Source of the DNA: Trileptium ribeirensis
Taxonomy: Eukaryota > Nematoda > Enoplea > Enoplida > Thoracostomopsidae
Direction of reading: 5' to 3'
Assembly: GCA_030248225.1 (NCBI GenBank)
Contig: JASANE010018619.1
Span: forward strand, 1-64,000
DNA: 64,000 bases
A program made the translations under genes and the position numbers. The notes beneath the pieces were generated by a model. It searched no databases and was not told the origin of the DNA. It worked only from the letters and a program-made list of their open reading frames with translations. This document shows, piece by piece, positions 48,801 to 55,843 of this stretch; within the stretch, counting starts at the first letter, position 1, and each line of letters opens with the position of its first letter.

Positions 48801-51800
48801 CGGCGTAGGACCCGCTCTATTTGTCCCCGCTCCCGAAATGACGGATATCGCAATGGCACACGCATTAGTGCTTAGAAGTCAACGGACCATACCGATCGCA
48901 GTAATCAATTTTGGTAACACTCCGGTCACCATATACTCAGGACAAACTATCGGGCACATAGAGGTCATGAGCAATCCCACAATACAATTCCTTAAGGATA
49001 CGAATCAAAATTTGATACGATATGAGGAACATAAGGAGGCTAAACAGCTAAACCATATCACTACCCACCCCGAGAGGATCATTGAACACATTGAGGCAGG
49101 CAAGCGCTCCATTGATCACGAACGCGCTCAAACAGTATTGAGTAAAATAGATTTCGATAAGACACTGTTATCGCCTTTCGAATTAAAACAATTGAAAACC
49201 GCAATTGCTGAAAATGCGGACGTATTCAGCACGCATGATTTTGACCTTGGACGATACACGGAACACCGACATCGCATAGAAACAGGGGACGCAAAGCCAA
49301 TCAAACAGGCACCGTATAGGCTGGCACATTCCTTACGCGAACCACTTAGGGAAGAACTAAATAGCATGCTAGACGCAGGCCTCATAGCCCCATCGAGCTC
49401 ACCTTGGGGATCACCAATAGTCTATGTAACAAAGAGTGACGGCTCTCTCCGACTCTGTGTCGACTTTCGGAAGGTCAACACAGTAGCAGAACAAGACGCG
49501 TACCCGCTGCCACGCATAGATGATATACTAGGATGTCTCAGGAATACGAAATTAATGTCCAGTTTGGATCTAAACAAGGGATTTTGGCAGTTAGAACTAG
49601 ATCCCGAAACCAAAGATAAGACATCTTTTGTGACGGTACACGGACAGTATGAGTATAACGTCCTACCGTTCGGGTTAAATTCATCCCCCGGAGCCTTTCA
49701 ACGCTGCATGTCAATGATTTTGAAAGGGCTTGAGTGGGAAAAATGCCTAATATACATCGATGACATCCTAGTTTTCTCACCATCATTCGAGGCCCATCTG
49801 GCAGACCTGATTCGGGTTTTCGATCGTTTCCGTAAGGCAAATTTAAAACTCAAACCCTCAAAATGTCACTTCGGACGAGGCAGCCTCAAATACTTAGGAC
49901 ACATAATTAGCACCGAAGGTGTCAAACCGGACCCAGAAAAGGCGATAGCCATCGAAGAATTCAAACGTCCGGAAACGTTGAAACAACTCCAAAGTTTCTT
50001 AGGACTTGTAGGTTACTACCATAAATTTATCCAAAACTATTCGGACATCTGTGAACCATTAAATGAACTAAAACGCAAAGACATGGAATTCAAATGGACC
50101 CCTAGGTGCGAGGAAGCCTTTAAGAAATTGAAACAAGCACTACTAGATGAACCGGTCCTAATTCACCCTGATTTCACGCAACCGTTTATCCTGCAAACGG
50201 ACGCTTCCGGATATGGTATGGGTGCAGTGCTATCCCAGAAAACTAAGCAAGGAATCAAACCCATTGCATACGCTAGTAAGGCCCTCCTTGATTATCAACG
50301 CAGGTATCCCGCAATAGAAACTGAAGCTCTCGCTATTAGATGGGCCGCATTACATTTCAAGCATTACTTAGTAGGGCACAAATTCCATGTTGAGACCGAC
50401 CACAAACCACTCAAAACTCTTTTTGACAAACCACCCAGAAACTCACGCTTGTCCCAATGGCGGAGCGAGCTATTACTTGAATTCGGGGGATTCGAAATAT
50501 TATATAGACCAGGTAAGGAAAATGGCAATGCAGATGCTCTGTCACGCGACCCTAGATACGACCCGTCTGTAATCGAGGAAATAGGTGACACTTACGAAGT
50601 CCTTATGATGGGTCGAGGACGACCCACCGGACCACGCCCGCCAACAACCTGCGCAGCATGGGATCAATCGCACCTGCCGTATCCCGTACGCACTGTTACA
50701 CCGCTTGCGACCGGTGCACCGACACCTATAACAGGGAGCCCGATGGCTCCTCCAGGCCAACCCAATCCCGAAGCAATCCCATCACAGCTAGTCGCTGACA
50801 CGCAAGCAGCTACAGTACCCCCAGCAACACTGACTCAACAAGCAGCAACGTTAAGTGCTATCCCAATAAGGATGGATCCAGGAGAAACCCCAGTGATGTC
50901 GGTCCGTACTACCACTATCTCGGGTCCTGACGGCAGACCTCAGGCTCGGGGACCTAAAAGACCGTTCCGCACCGAATCAGAGACGATGGGCCTAAGAGCA
51001 ACTACGCTACCTACAGAACAAGAATTTGATAGGCTCATGAAGTTAATGATGCATTATGAAACCGAGATATTACCAACCGTCCGAATTGAGGACGCACAGG
51101 ACACACATGAGAATATATATTTGCCATTCTTTTCAGACCTCCCAGATTTTAATTTGGTACGGCTCTTACCATATATTCAACGAAATGACCCAGAACTGGG
51201 TCCAATTTGGTGGTATCTTTACAACAAAACTCGGCCTAAAGCCGAATTAGGGGCGCTAAGAATAGAAATGCGCGCACATTATTTTGAATTGGCAGCGGAT
51301 ACCAAAATATTATACATGCATCCGTTGCAACCCGGAGATATAAATTACAAATTATGCGTCCCTATCACGCTCGTACAGCAAATCCTTAAACATGAACACA
51401 ACACCTTATATGGAGGACACCCTGGCCGTGACCGGCTTATAGCTAAATTAAAACAATTCTACTATTGGAAAGGTATGTCCGAACACGTACAACAATGGAT
51501 CAGGCGATGCACCCTATGTCAATCCGCAAAGGACCCAATCTCGCGGATAACCACAGGATTAGGTAGGGTTCCGTTGGCAAATCAACCAATGTACCGTGTA
51601 TTTGTGGACATACTGGATATTCAAGTTAGGTCACAGGCAGGCAATCGTTATGTTATTGCATTCATAGATCAGTTCACAAAGTTTGCAATAGCAGTGCCAA
51701 TGAGGCACCAGGATGCTAATACAGCCGCTCACATATTCTTATATGAGGTAGTTAATAGGTATGGAGCTCCCAGGGAGCTCTATTCTGATCGAGGAGGCGC

Positions 51801-54258
51801 CTTCACAGCGCACATGTTCGAAGAGCTGTGTCAGGAAATGCACATCTTTCGTCACATGAGTTTAGCCTATCACCCTCAAGCAAATGGGGAGATTGAAAGA
51901 TTCAACAGGACACTACTATACTTACTACGAGTGAGTGTACCACAAAATGATCACCACTCATGGGATGTATCCCTACCGTTTTGCATAATGGCCTATAACT
52001 CTTCGGTACACACAGCAACTAAATACCCACCCTTTTTGCTAATGCATGGATTTTATCCTAGGCTACCTGGAGAATATGACACGCATAGTGCTGCCACTGG
52101 ATACACAGGAGCACATTCCTATAGGGCCAACGCGCAGCGCTGGATGGCTTCTATTAGGGAGCGTGCTTACCAATCAATGAAAGCCGCTCAAGAATTAAAT
52201 CGGCTAAGATACGATAGACGAGCTCGCGAACCACGCTATCACACAGGAGAATTAGTTTGGGTTTATAGACATGACACTACACCAGGAACATCCAGGAAAC
52301 TCACGCCTCGATGGTGTGGACCGTACGAAATATTAGGGATCACCCCGCCATGCATGCGTGTACGAATGCATTCTAACCCAGAAGGCATGGCCCATGTCGT
52401 ACATATTAACAGGACTAAGCCATGTTTTAGAGCATTAGACCCAGTACCTAACGTGGGAGATTGGTTAAGCCAAGTACACGCTTCCGTGCTAGAGCGGGGT
52501 CTAGCTGAGGCAACCCAACGTATTATCGCTGATAGGGATTTCGTCACCGAGATAGAGCCGGTAGACGAAGTAGCAGTACGCACAGTAAGAACAGCAGCCA
52601 GTGATAGTTCCGATACGGAAAGCATAGAAATGGGTGACCCTAACGACCCTAATTTATACCGTCGGACCTACGCTGAGATCGAAGCCGAGCAAGCAGCGAT
52701 GGAACATATTGAGTACCGGACAGACGACTACGAGCCTCAAAACCCAAGGACGGTCAGAAATCGAATCCCACTAACCGACCCGGATAGGGAAATAGAACCA
52801 TCATGGCCACCAATATCACAGGAGCAGGTTACTGGTCAGGAAACCTTCTCATACATACCAGAACCTGGTAGCCGAGACACGCAGGTAGAATATGGACAAC
52901 ATACAGTACCAGTAACCACAATGGAAAGAATAGTGGCTACCAGCGAGGAAGTCCCATTTGGCGTACCAACAGTAGGTGTTGGAATACTCGAGGGACAACA
53001 CTTCTACCCAGCAGATGTCACGCTATCTACCACGCCACGCGGAGCTTCAGGAGGAATCGTCGTACCAGGACCATACACCTCAGGGGATCTACGCTACGCA
53101 ATCATGCTCGCCGCGCAGGACCACCCACTATTTCAATCGCGACCAGCCGAACACATCATGGCATCCCGATTGCGAGTACCAATGGAGATGGCTACTCAAA
53201 CCATAGGGGACTATACAACAATGCGCCCTTATAGTGCTCCACCAGCAGCCGCTAATCGGCCTATGTCCCCGCACCAATGGGTCTTTCGCGAGGCACCCAT
53301 GACTCAGCCACCCCTAGGGTCACCAATGTCCAGTTACTTGTCGGAAACCTCCGGAGAGGGTACGACAGTAGACGTAAGAGCAGCGGAAGCAGACGACGAG
53401 TTAACTAGCCAAACTTCACAGGAACCGTCCTCTGCCGAACGACGCGCTCAGGCAGGACAGGAAACATCCAGCACCAGTTCTAGGACCCCTACCACGCAAC
53501 CGGGTGCCTCTGACTCATTTAGTGAATTCACACTCGCAAGTTCAAGTAGCGAAGCACCGGCACCTCGGAGAGGAACTGGGCGCGCAGTAACACTAAGTAC
53601 CCCTCCCCGCACCCGAGCACCGCCGAGCCAACAAAGGAGCACGCGAACACCGTCAGAAGAACGAGGAAAGGGTCTTGTCGGACGGGCCACCCAACGGAAA
53701 CAAATAGTGTCGACTCGAGGCGGCTCAACTATTCAGTTCACCAGCACCGAACAACCGGGACCGTCCACGGTAACCATTACCGAGTTGGTACGCACCACAG
53801 CCACTACCACCTCCTCAGGAATAATACGACTCAGTACCACGCAGGCAACGGCCCCAACCAGGCACCTTTTACATCGACAAGCTAGAGACCGGGTCTCTAG
53901 GCCGTACGGTGCAGCATCGGACGAGGAAGTAAGGGACGCCTTACGCAGTTCTAGACGCGTGACATTCCAAGAACCAGGGACAACCATTAGCGACACCGCG
54001 GGAACCTCAACCAGACTAGCTTCCGCTACACGCACACAATCAACTAGCGTTACTACCTCAATGACTAGCGCGCCAATACCGACCCCAAGATCACTTTTGA
54101 TGGGCGAACGCTCCCCAGGTGGAACTTTACCACCCACCACGTTCCCACGCTACCCCTCTAGCCAAGAATTGCACCCCGCCGCTTGGCGACAACGCGTACC
54201 TCGACCACCACCCCACGAGGAATCCGAGTCCGACGAGTCGGACCCGCAAGTGGACTAA
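41245..54258 (+). CDS. Gag-Env-Pol polyprotein in one frame (4337 aa)
   Basis: One uninterrupted frame encodes everything needed for an enveloped retroelement. In order: Gag with zinc knuckle (1 to ~530), a repeat-bearing linker (~600-1190), an unassigned globular-looking region (~1275-1535) and acidic stretch, an Env-like glycoprotein (~1640-2260), aspartic protease (D-T-G at 2379), reverse transcriptase (Y-I-D-D at 2837), RNase H (~2980-3100), integrase (D3455, D3515, E3551) and a Pro/Ser/Thr-rich tail (~3720-4337). Ty3/Gypsy elements normally encode Env last in its own frame. Here no stop or frameshift separates Gag, Env and Pol, so all would be made in equal amounts unless splicing or proteolysis intervenes. 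All catalytic motifs are intact, suggesting a recently active copy. Start at 41245 is the first ATG of the open frame with A at -3. Confidence 0.95.
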   Translation: MSLPASANRTPLSGAAGTTNVGSGAATTAGSTNAPAPTVSGDPLVAILQQLTQRTTTGPIIQVRDIPPFTGADGQDFEAWLATYDNLTDANGWTLDQKLICFPTVLKGEALKIYESFPDCQKQTYEALCYNMGFMYSSSQRDEDALITLRMRVQGEHESVALYGLDLQNLVDKAFPEVEGDQRDALLQKFLRQGLRRELKSSVIGKTYPSFKHMMDKLKYKEDAILASRKEVIGIPVRKSSRSKTVNCMSQGGENTQLVDQIREALDENKRTAASSDATIARLIDLLDKRTEQHQLNAMMQNSVTPAAGANAIPAAPIGNQCFRCGFIGHFARECPYYRTDMYDPLLNEYTRLSTRAAPGYMQNTPAPINGYPSAPPQYSNRPRYRVIEHRGAGRSSRRDEWNQQRGPVGYGQQGYYRPEPAPNTYGNYGRTEYYNRSRGRDTNGPNNWHSGYNAAPNARYPGPPQQLSAEAAPFRPRTPSNGWNTTNQAGAAPRARPAQAPMSQNEQSGRRNAGVMSVTRAADPELAHRLDVMRHEMSTLEERAGAGLSARSAQINAMITRDSAKYAHEDPNSEVENECQCEFEPEPTPYQLNLLQTNRTPAGVLPQATRSWGDNGDYNAIDSELTKTVEVGRNMEQINSKTERRSVSLSPTPGAQGVTRDPVSNGWPTDLYVYPKMESARSEEYRDTEQRSERGGGTENLMEPKEPNDPDVPSEKYGRWPFGLRGPINRASVSSNDPNAGTCNPSQAAAHRMETKNLADGEPSEPNGMEPRETPFGLRGPINRGRVSGNGSNAGTVQPGEATFRRLIQNYTCEAEPEEPAEELVNLMEPSGLADTENLVEPNLAEPNGWNGVPSNLAEGNREPRELNELNRVDASDTKLAPSNLGRPCEAPVAFQPTGEDRKGHWSGAMETFGKRVSPIVLTPFKIRERMCTLDSLEAGEDRRGHWPGEGRRWEVSCPDGPSSAQNCNLYVGSNSYRARSLSVGAVGSDQVGNCGLSLSWYSRSNRQVSMCAFECESAGTDASSVCVEPGGEAVLLVSETGSEPHGDKTEPSAETIPDVVDHDSRATMNPTLSGKDDEVEPIEPMEFYTGPKEQAKLNSEPEEPITASLSSNIMIVEPMIPELDINARASNQIMEQLATQPEIVTCYISREAVKEIGYGTTGLPVNLMDIIEQTLATPRSLRIRPLWNLIDVNPTTELNDDPTAQAKQATHPLSIQTNTQHNLDLALRKIFAKGPTEEKVEPLILQGLPNEERLILLGPDSEFAPTIITLGPGKVPRYSFIPPRLRPGREQVLARALFYRRVIAVSERICHAHQLLMIRVAGTAPLERRRDAAVVSGLLGFASPFLHTMAGIHVSSSMVRHLEGLLELVARVLNSMSITEAITEIYRSQIPILQTCQACEGQHNTNFMPTRGCTFVTYHGEWDYTGNLSAEYGIVRRNGTITIQPSRTYGLHTAPELTAYREANLEWLETVTSAPYLLDYLVTEYGESGPIAPVLSIDHIVYAVIANAIFKQVDSVQKREELLYLRLLWLRQPAQNIWQADPDDDMDAGSIVNPDADITFIDEEELESELSTAPSDMSEDEFNIPAIVTLDSDDVVSDLDSPSDNDNLEDEPYADTAEDGRVILTRSVRPFSNRLSRRYIAAAELWSRGIRFVGLVIFLLIVQQMGQTQAIATPFSDQVARLGAMVNQQVGTLIEPQGLVITAARSTFLPIVLRLSLDGLQPSRQATGMAWCVYTPRGKPCLGNCCPNPNCTTMPDLQRKIQELERELRSTYQGVLDTSYYMALMREYCEANVHFCEEPKARKKRFLAALAGAAGVVTGFLGVGVAFTNAVHLKDLNKQVIALSKEMRNTYSVAQGNSRAILKLTRANEELYSFLHHEMQEVVGMIEQVRCQEQRYVTEVHRELVNHMFRTSLRSSVDAVMEAMMSGQLSPKVVDAATLKRLFEKDPRIGQTILLREPALAYQFGQIYPVHIDLGTFKFAFILRVPLVTSDDVRPYFRIYNVGWNVPERSAHMRLPLPEYATRVEQARYEVLNLHACNTRPGIAFCEVHALATDHSSRCLDWIIMGEDAPEDTRRICRNSALVGPMVNHTDVYTTAQGVLIRTAEPKAVVSKQKHLSHVTRGETIMIPENGVLWLSHSNYTQLVVGPLMLASTLDAQEVTVNIGPNITIHDFPDIPLRPITWSSLEHAKATNLQVQRIADEQLKKVIDFPYITTTGVAPYLWMLVVLVIVGIGAIIYFRKKAGFCPKCIRGRLQRWWQQRPCGQTNPKRLELNIKTGNEYGTPDAVRPAVSAPAAPTEHLELRTLSPRRSARLNNPNEDEDVVLVEPTELFAVSERAQRRGHRTVSYHRQVNAMQHIDAPLLINAFIYRTPVLTLIDTGADVSIVSQHLVNKLGLQPRPDDSTRIVSATKQELALDGSISVPLSIGPIKVQTEFFVTQTAPYHCILGTNFLSQLPKCIINFRERCLEIGIDEEEAKIPFAGLERYDPPLIAVMCRKLTTIEPNTETFINAIPEIADTGVGPALFVPAPEMTDIAMAHALVLRSQRTIPIAVINFGNTPVTIYSGQTIGHIEVMSNPTIQFLKDTNQNLIRYEEHKEAKQLNHITTHPERIIEHIEAGKRSIDHERAQTVLSKIDFDKTLLSPFELKQLKTAIAENADVFSTHDFDLGRYTEHRHRIETGDAKPIKQAPYRLAHSLREPLREELNSMLDAGLIAPSSSPWGSPIVYVTKSDGSLRLCVDFRKVNTVAEQDAYPLPRIDDILGCLRNTKLMSSLDLNKGFWQLELDPETKDKTSFVTVHGQYEYNVLPFGLNSSPGAFQRCMSMILKGLEWEKCLIYIDDILVFSPSFEAHLADLIRVFDRFRKANLKLKPSKCHFGRGSLKYLGHIISTEGVKPDPEKAIAIEEFKRPETLKQLQSFLGLVGYYHKFIQNYSDICEPLNELKRKDMEFKWTPRCEEAFKKLKQALLDEPVLIHPDFTQPFILQTDASGYGMGAVLSQKTKQGIKPIAYASKALLDYQRRYPAIETEALAIRWAALHFKHYLVGHKFHVETDHKPLKTLFDKPPRNSRLSQWRSELLLEFGGFEILYRPGKENGNADALSRDPRYDPSVIEEIGDTYEVLMMGRGRPTGPRPPTTCAAWDQSHLPYPVRTVTPLATGAPTPITGSPMAPPGQPNPEAIPSQLVADTQAATVPPATLTQQAATLSAIPIRMDPGETPVMSVRTTTISGPDGRPQARGPKRPFRTESETMGLRATTLPTEQEFDRLMKLMMHYETEILPTVRIEDAQDTHENIYLPFFSDLPDFNLVRLLPYIQRNDPELGPIWWYLYNKTRPKAELGALRIEMRAHYFELAADTKILYMHPLQPGDINYKLCVPITLVQQILKHEHNTLYGGHPGRDRLIAKLKQFYYWKGMSEHVQQWIRRCTLCQSAKDPISRITTGLGRVPLANQPMYRVFVDILDIQVRSQAGNRYVIAFIDQFTKFAIAVPMRHQDANTAAHIFLYEVVNRYGAPRELYSDRGGAFTAHMFEELCQEMHIFRHMSLAYHPQANGEIERFNRTLLYLLRVSVPQNDHHSWDVSLPFCIMAYNSSVHTATKYPPFLLMHGFYPRLPGEYDTHSAATGYTGAHSYRANAQRWMASIRERAYQSMKAAQELNRLRYDRRAREPRYHTGELVWVYRHDTTPGTSRKLTPRWCGPYEILGITPPCMRVRMHSNPEGMAHVVHINRTKPCFRALDPVPNVGDWLSQVHASVLERGLAEATQRIIADRDFVTEIEPVDEVAVRTVRTAASDSSDTESIEMGDPNDPNLYRRTYAEIEAEQAAMEHIEYRTDDYEPQNPRTVRNRIPLTDPDREIEPSWPPISQEQVTGQETFSYIPEPGSRDTQVEYGQHTVPVTTMERIVATSEEVPFGVPTVGVGILEGQHFYPADVTLSTTPRGASGGIVVPGPYTSGDLRYAIMLAAQDHPLFQSRPAEHIMASRLRVPMEMATQTIGDYTTMRPYSAPPAAANRPMSPHQWVFREAPMTQPPLGSPMSSYLSETSGEGTTVDVRAAEADDELTSQTSQEPSSAERRAQAGQETSSTSSRTPTTQPGASDSFSEFTLASSSSEAPAPRRGTGRAVTLSTPPRTRAPPSQQRSTRTPSEERGKGLVGRATQRKQIVSTRGGSTIQFTSTEQPGPSTVTITELVRTTATTTSSGIIRLSTTQATAPTRHLLHRQARDRVSRPYGAASDEEVRDALRSSRRVTFQEPGTTISDTAGTSTRLASATRTQSTSVTTSMTSAPIPTPRSLLMGERSPGGTLPPTTFPRYPSSQELHPAAWRQRVPRPPPHEESESDESDPQVD
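43040..46200 (+). other. Long Gag-Env linker with internal repeats and an unassigned domain
   Basis: Residues ~600-1190 are rich in Glu, Pro and Asn with short duplications: P-F-G-L-R-G-P-I-N-R at 722 and again at 776 (54 codons apart), and G-E-D-R-x-G-H-W at 900 and 941. Residues ~1275-1535 have mixed hydrophobic-charged composition (L-L-G-F-A-S-P-F-L-H, C-Q-A-C, C-T-F-V-T-Y-H) and look folded, but I do not recognise the family. Residues ~1540-1625 are strongly acidic. Confidence 0.7.
46153..48110 (+). other. Env-like fusion glycoprotein segment of the polyprotein
   Basis: A hydrophobic segment (~1654-1664) follows an Arg-rich stretch and is followed by T-Q-A|I-A, a plausible signal-peptidase site at 1672. 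The ectodomain has several Cys (1734, 1743, 1747, 1748, 1753) and N-glycosylation sequons at N1752, N2090, N2141 and N2168. A furin-type R-K-K-R (1804-1807) is followed at once by an Ala/Gly-rich hydrophobic stretch (1808-1835) resembling a fusion peptide, then a helical, probable coiled-coil region (~1840-1905). A transmembrane helix at 2222-2240 is followed by R-K-K and a basic, Cys-containing tail. The overall plan is that of class I or baculovirus F/errantivirus-like fusion proteins; sequence identity to either was not testable here. Confidence 0.85.
48301..52480 (+). other. Pol segment: protease, reverse transcriptase, RNase H, integrase
   Basis: Protease: D-T-G-A-D at 2379-2383, with I-L-G-T-N-F further on. 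RT: ~2676-2900 with C-V-D-F-R-K-V-N and Y-I-D-D at 2837-2840. RNase H: T-D-A-S from 2985 (D2986), E-T-E-A-L-A, T-D-H-K-P-L and N-A-D-A-L-S-R. Integrase: zinc-binding region with H3385 and H3392 and C3422-x2-C3425, catalytic D3455, D3515 and E3551 with exactly 35 residues between the last two, and a G-P-Y/F-like block (R-W-C-G-P-Y). The domain order PR-RT-RH-IN is that of Ty3/Gypsy. No chromodomain was seen. Confidence 0.95.
52480..54258 (+). other. C-terminal low-complexity tail of the polyprotein
   Basis: About 600 residues after the integrase, rich in Thr, Ser, Pro, Arg and Glu (T-T-T-S-S, S-S-S-E-A-P-A-P type words), probably disordered. Ty3/Gypsy integrases usually end within 100-200 residues after the G-P-Y/F block, so this tail is an addition. 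No domain recognised. Confidence 0.75.
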
Positions 54259-54379
54259 CTTACTCGACATAATGGCACGTACCCCGGAGTAAAGCCCAAA
54301 ATTCCCAGAAGACCCAGAATAAGAATGAAAATTAAGGCAGACCTAATTTTCATTCATATTGCATAAACTTACCAGTGTT

Positions 54380-54392
54380 TCCTCCATTCTAG
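54380..54392 (+). promoter_or_regulatory. Candidate splice acceptor abutting ORF2 start
   Basis: TTTCCTCCATTCTAG, a pyrimidine-rich tract ending in AG, directly precedes the ATG at 54393. Splicing from a leader donor would place this ATG first on an mRNA. The distance to the main stop codon is only 134 bp. Confidence 0.6.
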
Positions 54393-55649
54393 ATGCGCCG
54401 AAGCTACAGTCTCAACGACATCCAAGCGCCCCGAATACCGCAAGGTGTGCTGCACACCCCTGCAGTGTGCGATGGTCACCAATACCCGGTCGTCCCCAGA
54501 AGCCGCATGAGCAGCTCACGTTTCTGGGAGGCTGTTGCGCCGGAGCGGTCAAATTGGCCTGGATTAGCAAATGAGGACTTTCTGCACTGTGACCTCGAAC
54601 ACGATGGCCGGCGCCTCAACAGCGCCACCGAACATTATTGCCTGACGGTGTTAGAATTGTTGGGTTTCACCGACGCAGTCAAGGAATTGATGAACCAACG
54701 CCTTTCGCCAACGGCGGTCTACCTACGCACTCTGGCCCTCCTCCGCACCCTGCCTGCAGATACCCGACGGTGGCTCAAATCGTACCAGCCACACCTACTG
54801 CGCCCGATCCTACTGGGCAAATTCATGCTGCTTGAATACTGGGAGGAGCTGGACGATTCAGGCTACCGACCGCTCCTCTGCGACTCATTCGATAACTTCT
54901 GGGGCACGGGTGTCCACCGGACCGAATGTGGCGCGGATCAACCGGCGTATCATAACGTATTAGGCCACCTGCTGTGCGACATCCGGTCCTTCCACCGCGA
55001 CCACTTCGTGCGGTGGCCACGGGTTATTATCGTCGGCGACGAGCGCGCCTTGCCGTTGTTGGACGTAGACATCAACCACAATTGGTTGACCTTCGTGCGG
55101 CCCGGGCTCAACATGGTCGCGCTGATCCAGTGGGCGAACGCCTTACTAACACCACAGACGGATTGCGTCGTAATCATCGGCGGATATCGAGACGTCTGGC
55201 ACTCACCAAATAAGGCGTACTCGCCGAACACCTACATTACGCGAATCAAGCGCCATTTGATGATCCTTGATCGGCGTCTCCGAGCACACTCAACTATTGT
55301 GCTAACTGCCCCGGCACCACACTGGAACAATTTCAAAGTCAGCAGCCCGGTCTGGTTCAACGAACTCGCCGCGCGAAAGGCGAAAATGGTAGACGAACAC
55401 CAGGCCCTTCAAAAGGTTATCATGCCCAGCTGGCCCACCTCGCTGCGGGGGATTGAGGCCTGGGATGCGGTTGGACCGTTTAACCGACATGAAGAACGGC
55501 AACGGTGGACCGAACCAGTAGTGTCGCCGCTATTCTGGCCAAAATTCTGCACGTGGACTGAAGAACTAATTCAAGGTATGGACACTCTATGGCGCATGGG
55601 TGAGGCGTATGAGTACTGTCGAGACTGGCCCCGTACCTGGCCAGCGTAA
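54393..55649 (+). CDS. Accessory protein 1, paralogous to accessory protein 2, SGNH-like fold (418 aa)
   Basis: The function is not known. Residues ~80-400 align along their length with the next gene: L-L-(G/E)-(F/L)-T-D-A-V, P-I-L-L-x-K-F, D-(S/N)-F-W-G, R-W-P-R, I-V-G-D (G215), I-I-G-G-Y (G263), and M-P-S-W-P. The G-D and G-G motifs lie 48 residues apart in both proteins and recall blocks I and III of SGNH/GDSL hydrolases, but the expected nucleophile Ser after G-D is Glu here and the expected Asn of G-x-N-D is Arg; the block V His is not seen. It may be a non-catalytic SGNH-like fold. There is no signal peptide or membrane helix, so it is not a second Env. The ATG directly follows an acceptor-like AG, suggesting expression from a spliced mRNA. 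Confidence 0.85.
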   Translation: MRRSYSLNDIQAPRIPQGVLHTPAVCDGHQYPVVPRSRMSSSRFWEAVAPERSNWPGLANEDFLHCDLEHDGRRLNSATEHYCLTVLELLGFTDAVKELMNQRLSPTAVYLRTLALLRTLPADTRRWLKSYQPHLLRPILLGKFMLLEYWEELDDSGYRPLLCDSFDNFWGTGVHRTECGADQPAYHNVLGHLLCDIRSFHRDHFVRWPRVIIVGDERALPLLDVDINHNWLTFVRPGLNMVALIQWANALLTPQTDCVVIIGGYRDVWHSPNKAYSPNTYITRIKRHLMILDRRLRAHSTIVLTAPAPHWNNFKVSSPVWFNELAARKAKMVDEHQALQKVIMPSWPTSLRGIEAWDAVGPFNRHEERQRWTEPVVSPLFWPKFCTWTEELIQGMDTLWRMGEAYEYCRDWPRTWPA

Positions 55650-55829
55650 GCCGTACCAACTAAGGAAAGGGAAAGAGAGGAATATTACCCGTTCTAAGTA
55701 ATATAGGAAATAAAGATAAACTAACCTCAATGGGACGGCGCTAACACCAAATATTGCATAAGGGTAGTACTGCGAGCGAGGCGAGAAAAACAGCGACCTT
55801 ATGTCAAGATAACGCGATTATCTATTTGA

Positions 55830-55843
55830 TATTATCCTTGCAG
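55830..55843 (+). promoter_or_regulatory. Candidate splice acceptor abutting ORF3 start
   Basis: ATTATCCTTGCAG directly precedes ATG 55844. The same acceptor-next-to-ATG design as for the gene before, which argues for start at 55844 and not at the upstream in-frame ATG (55754). Confidence 0.6.

Noticed and set aside
52263..52480. Chromodomain after integrase
   Set aside because: The G-P-Y/F-like block is present but no aromatic-cage chromodomain pattern follows; the rest is low-complexity.
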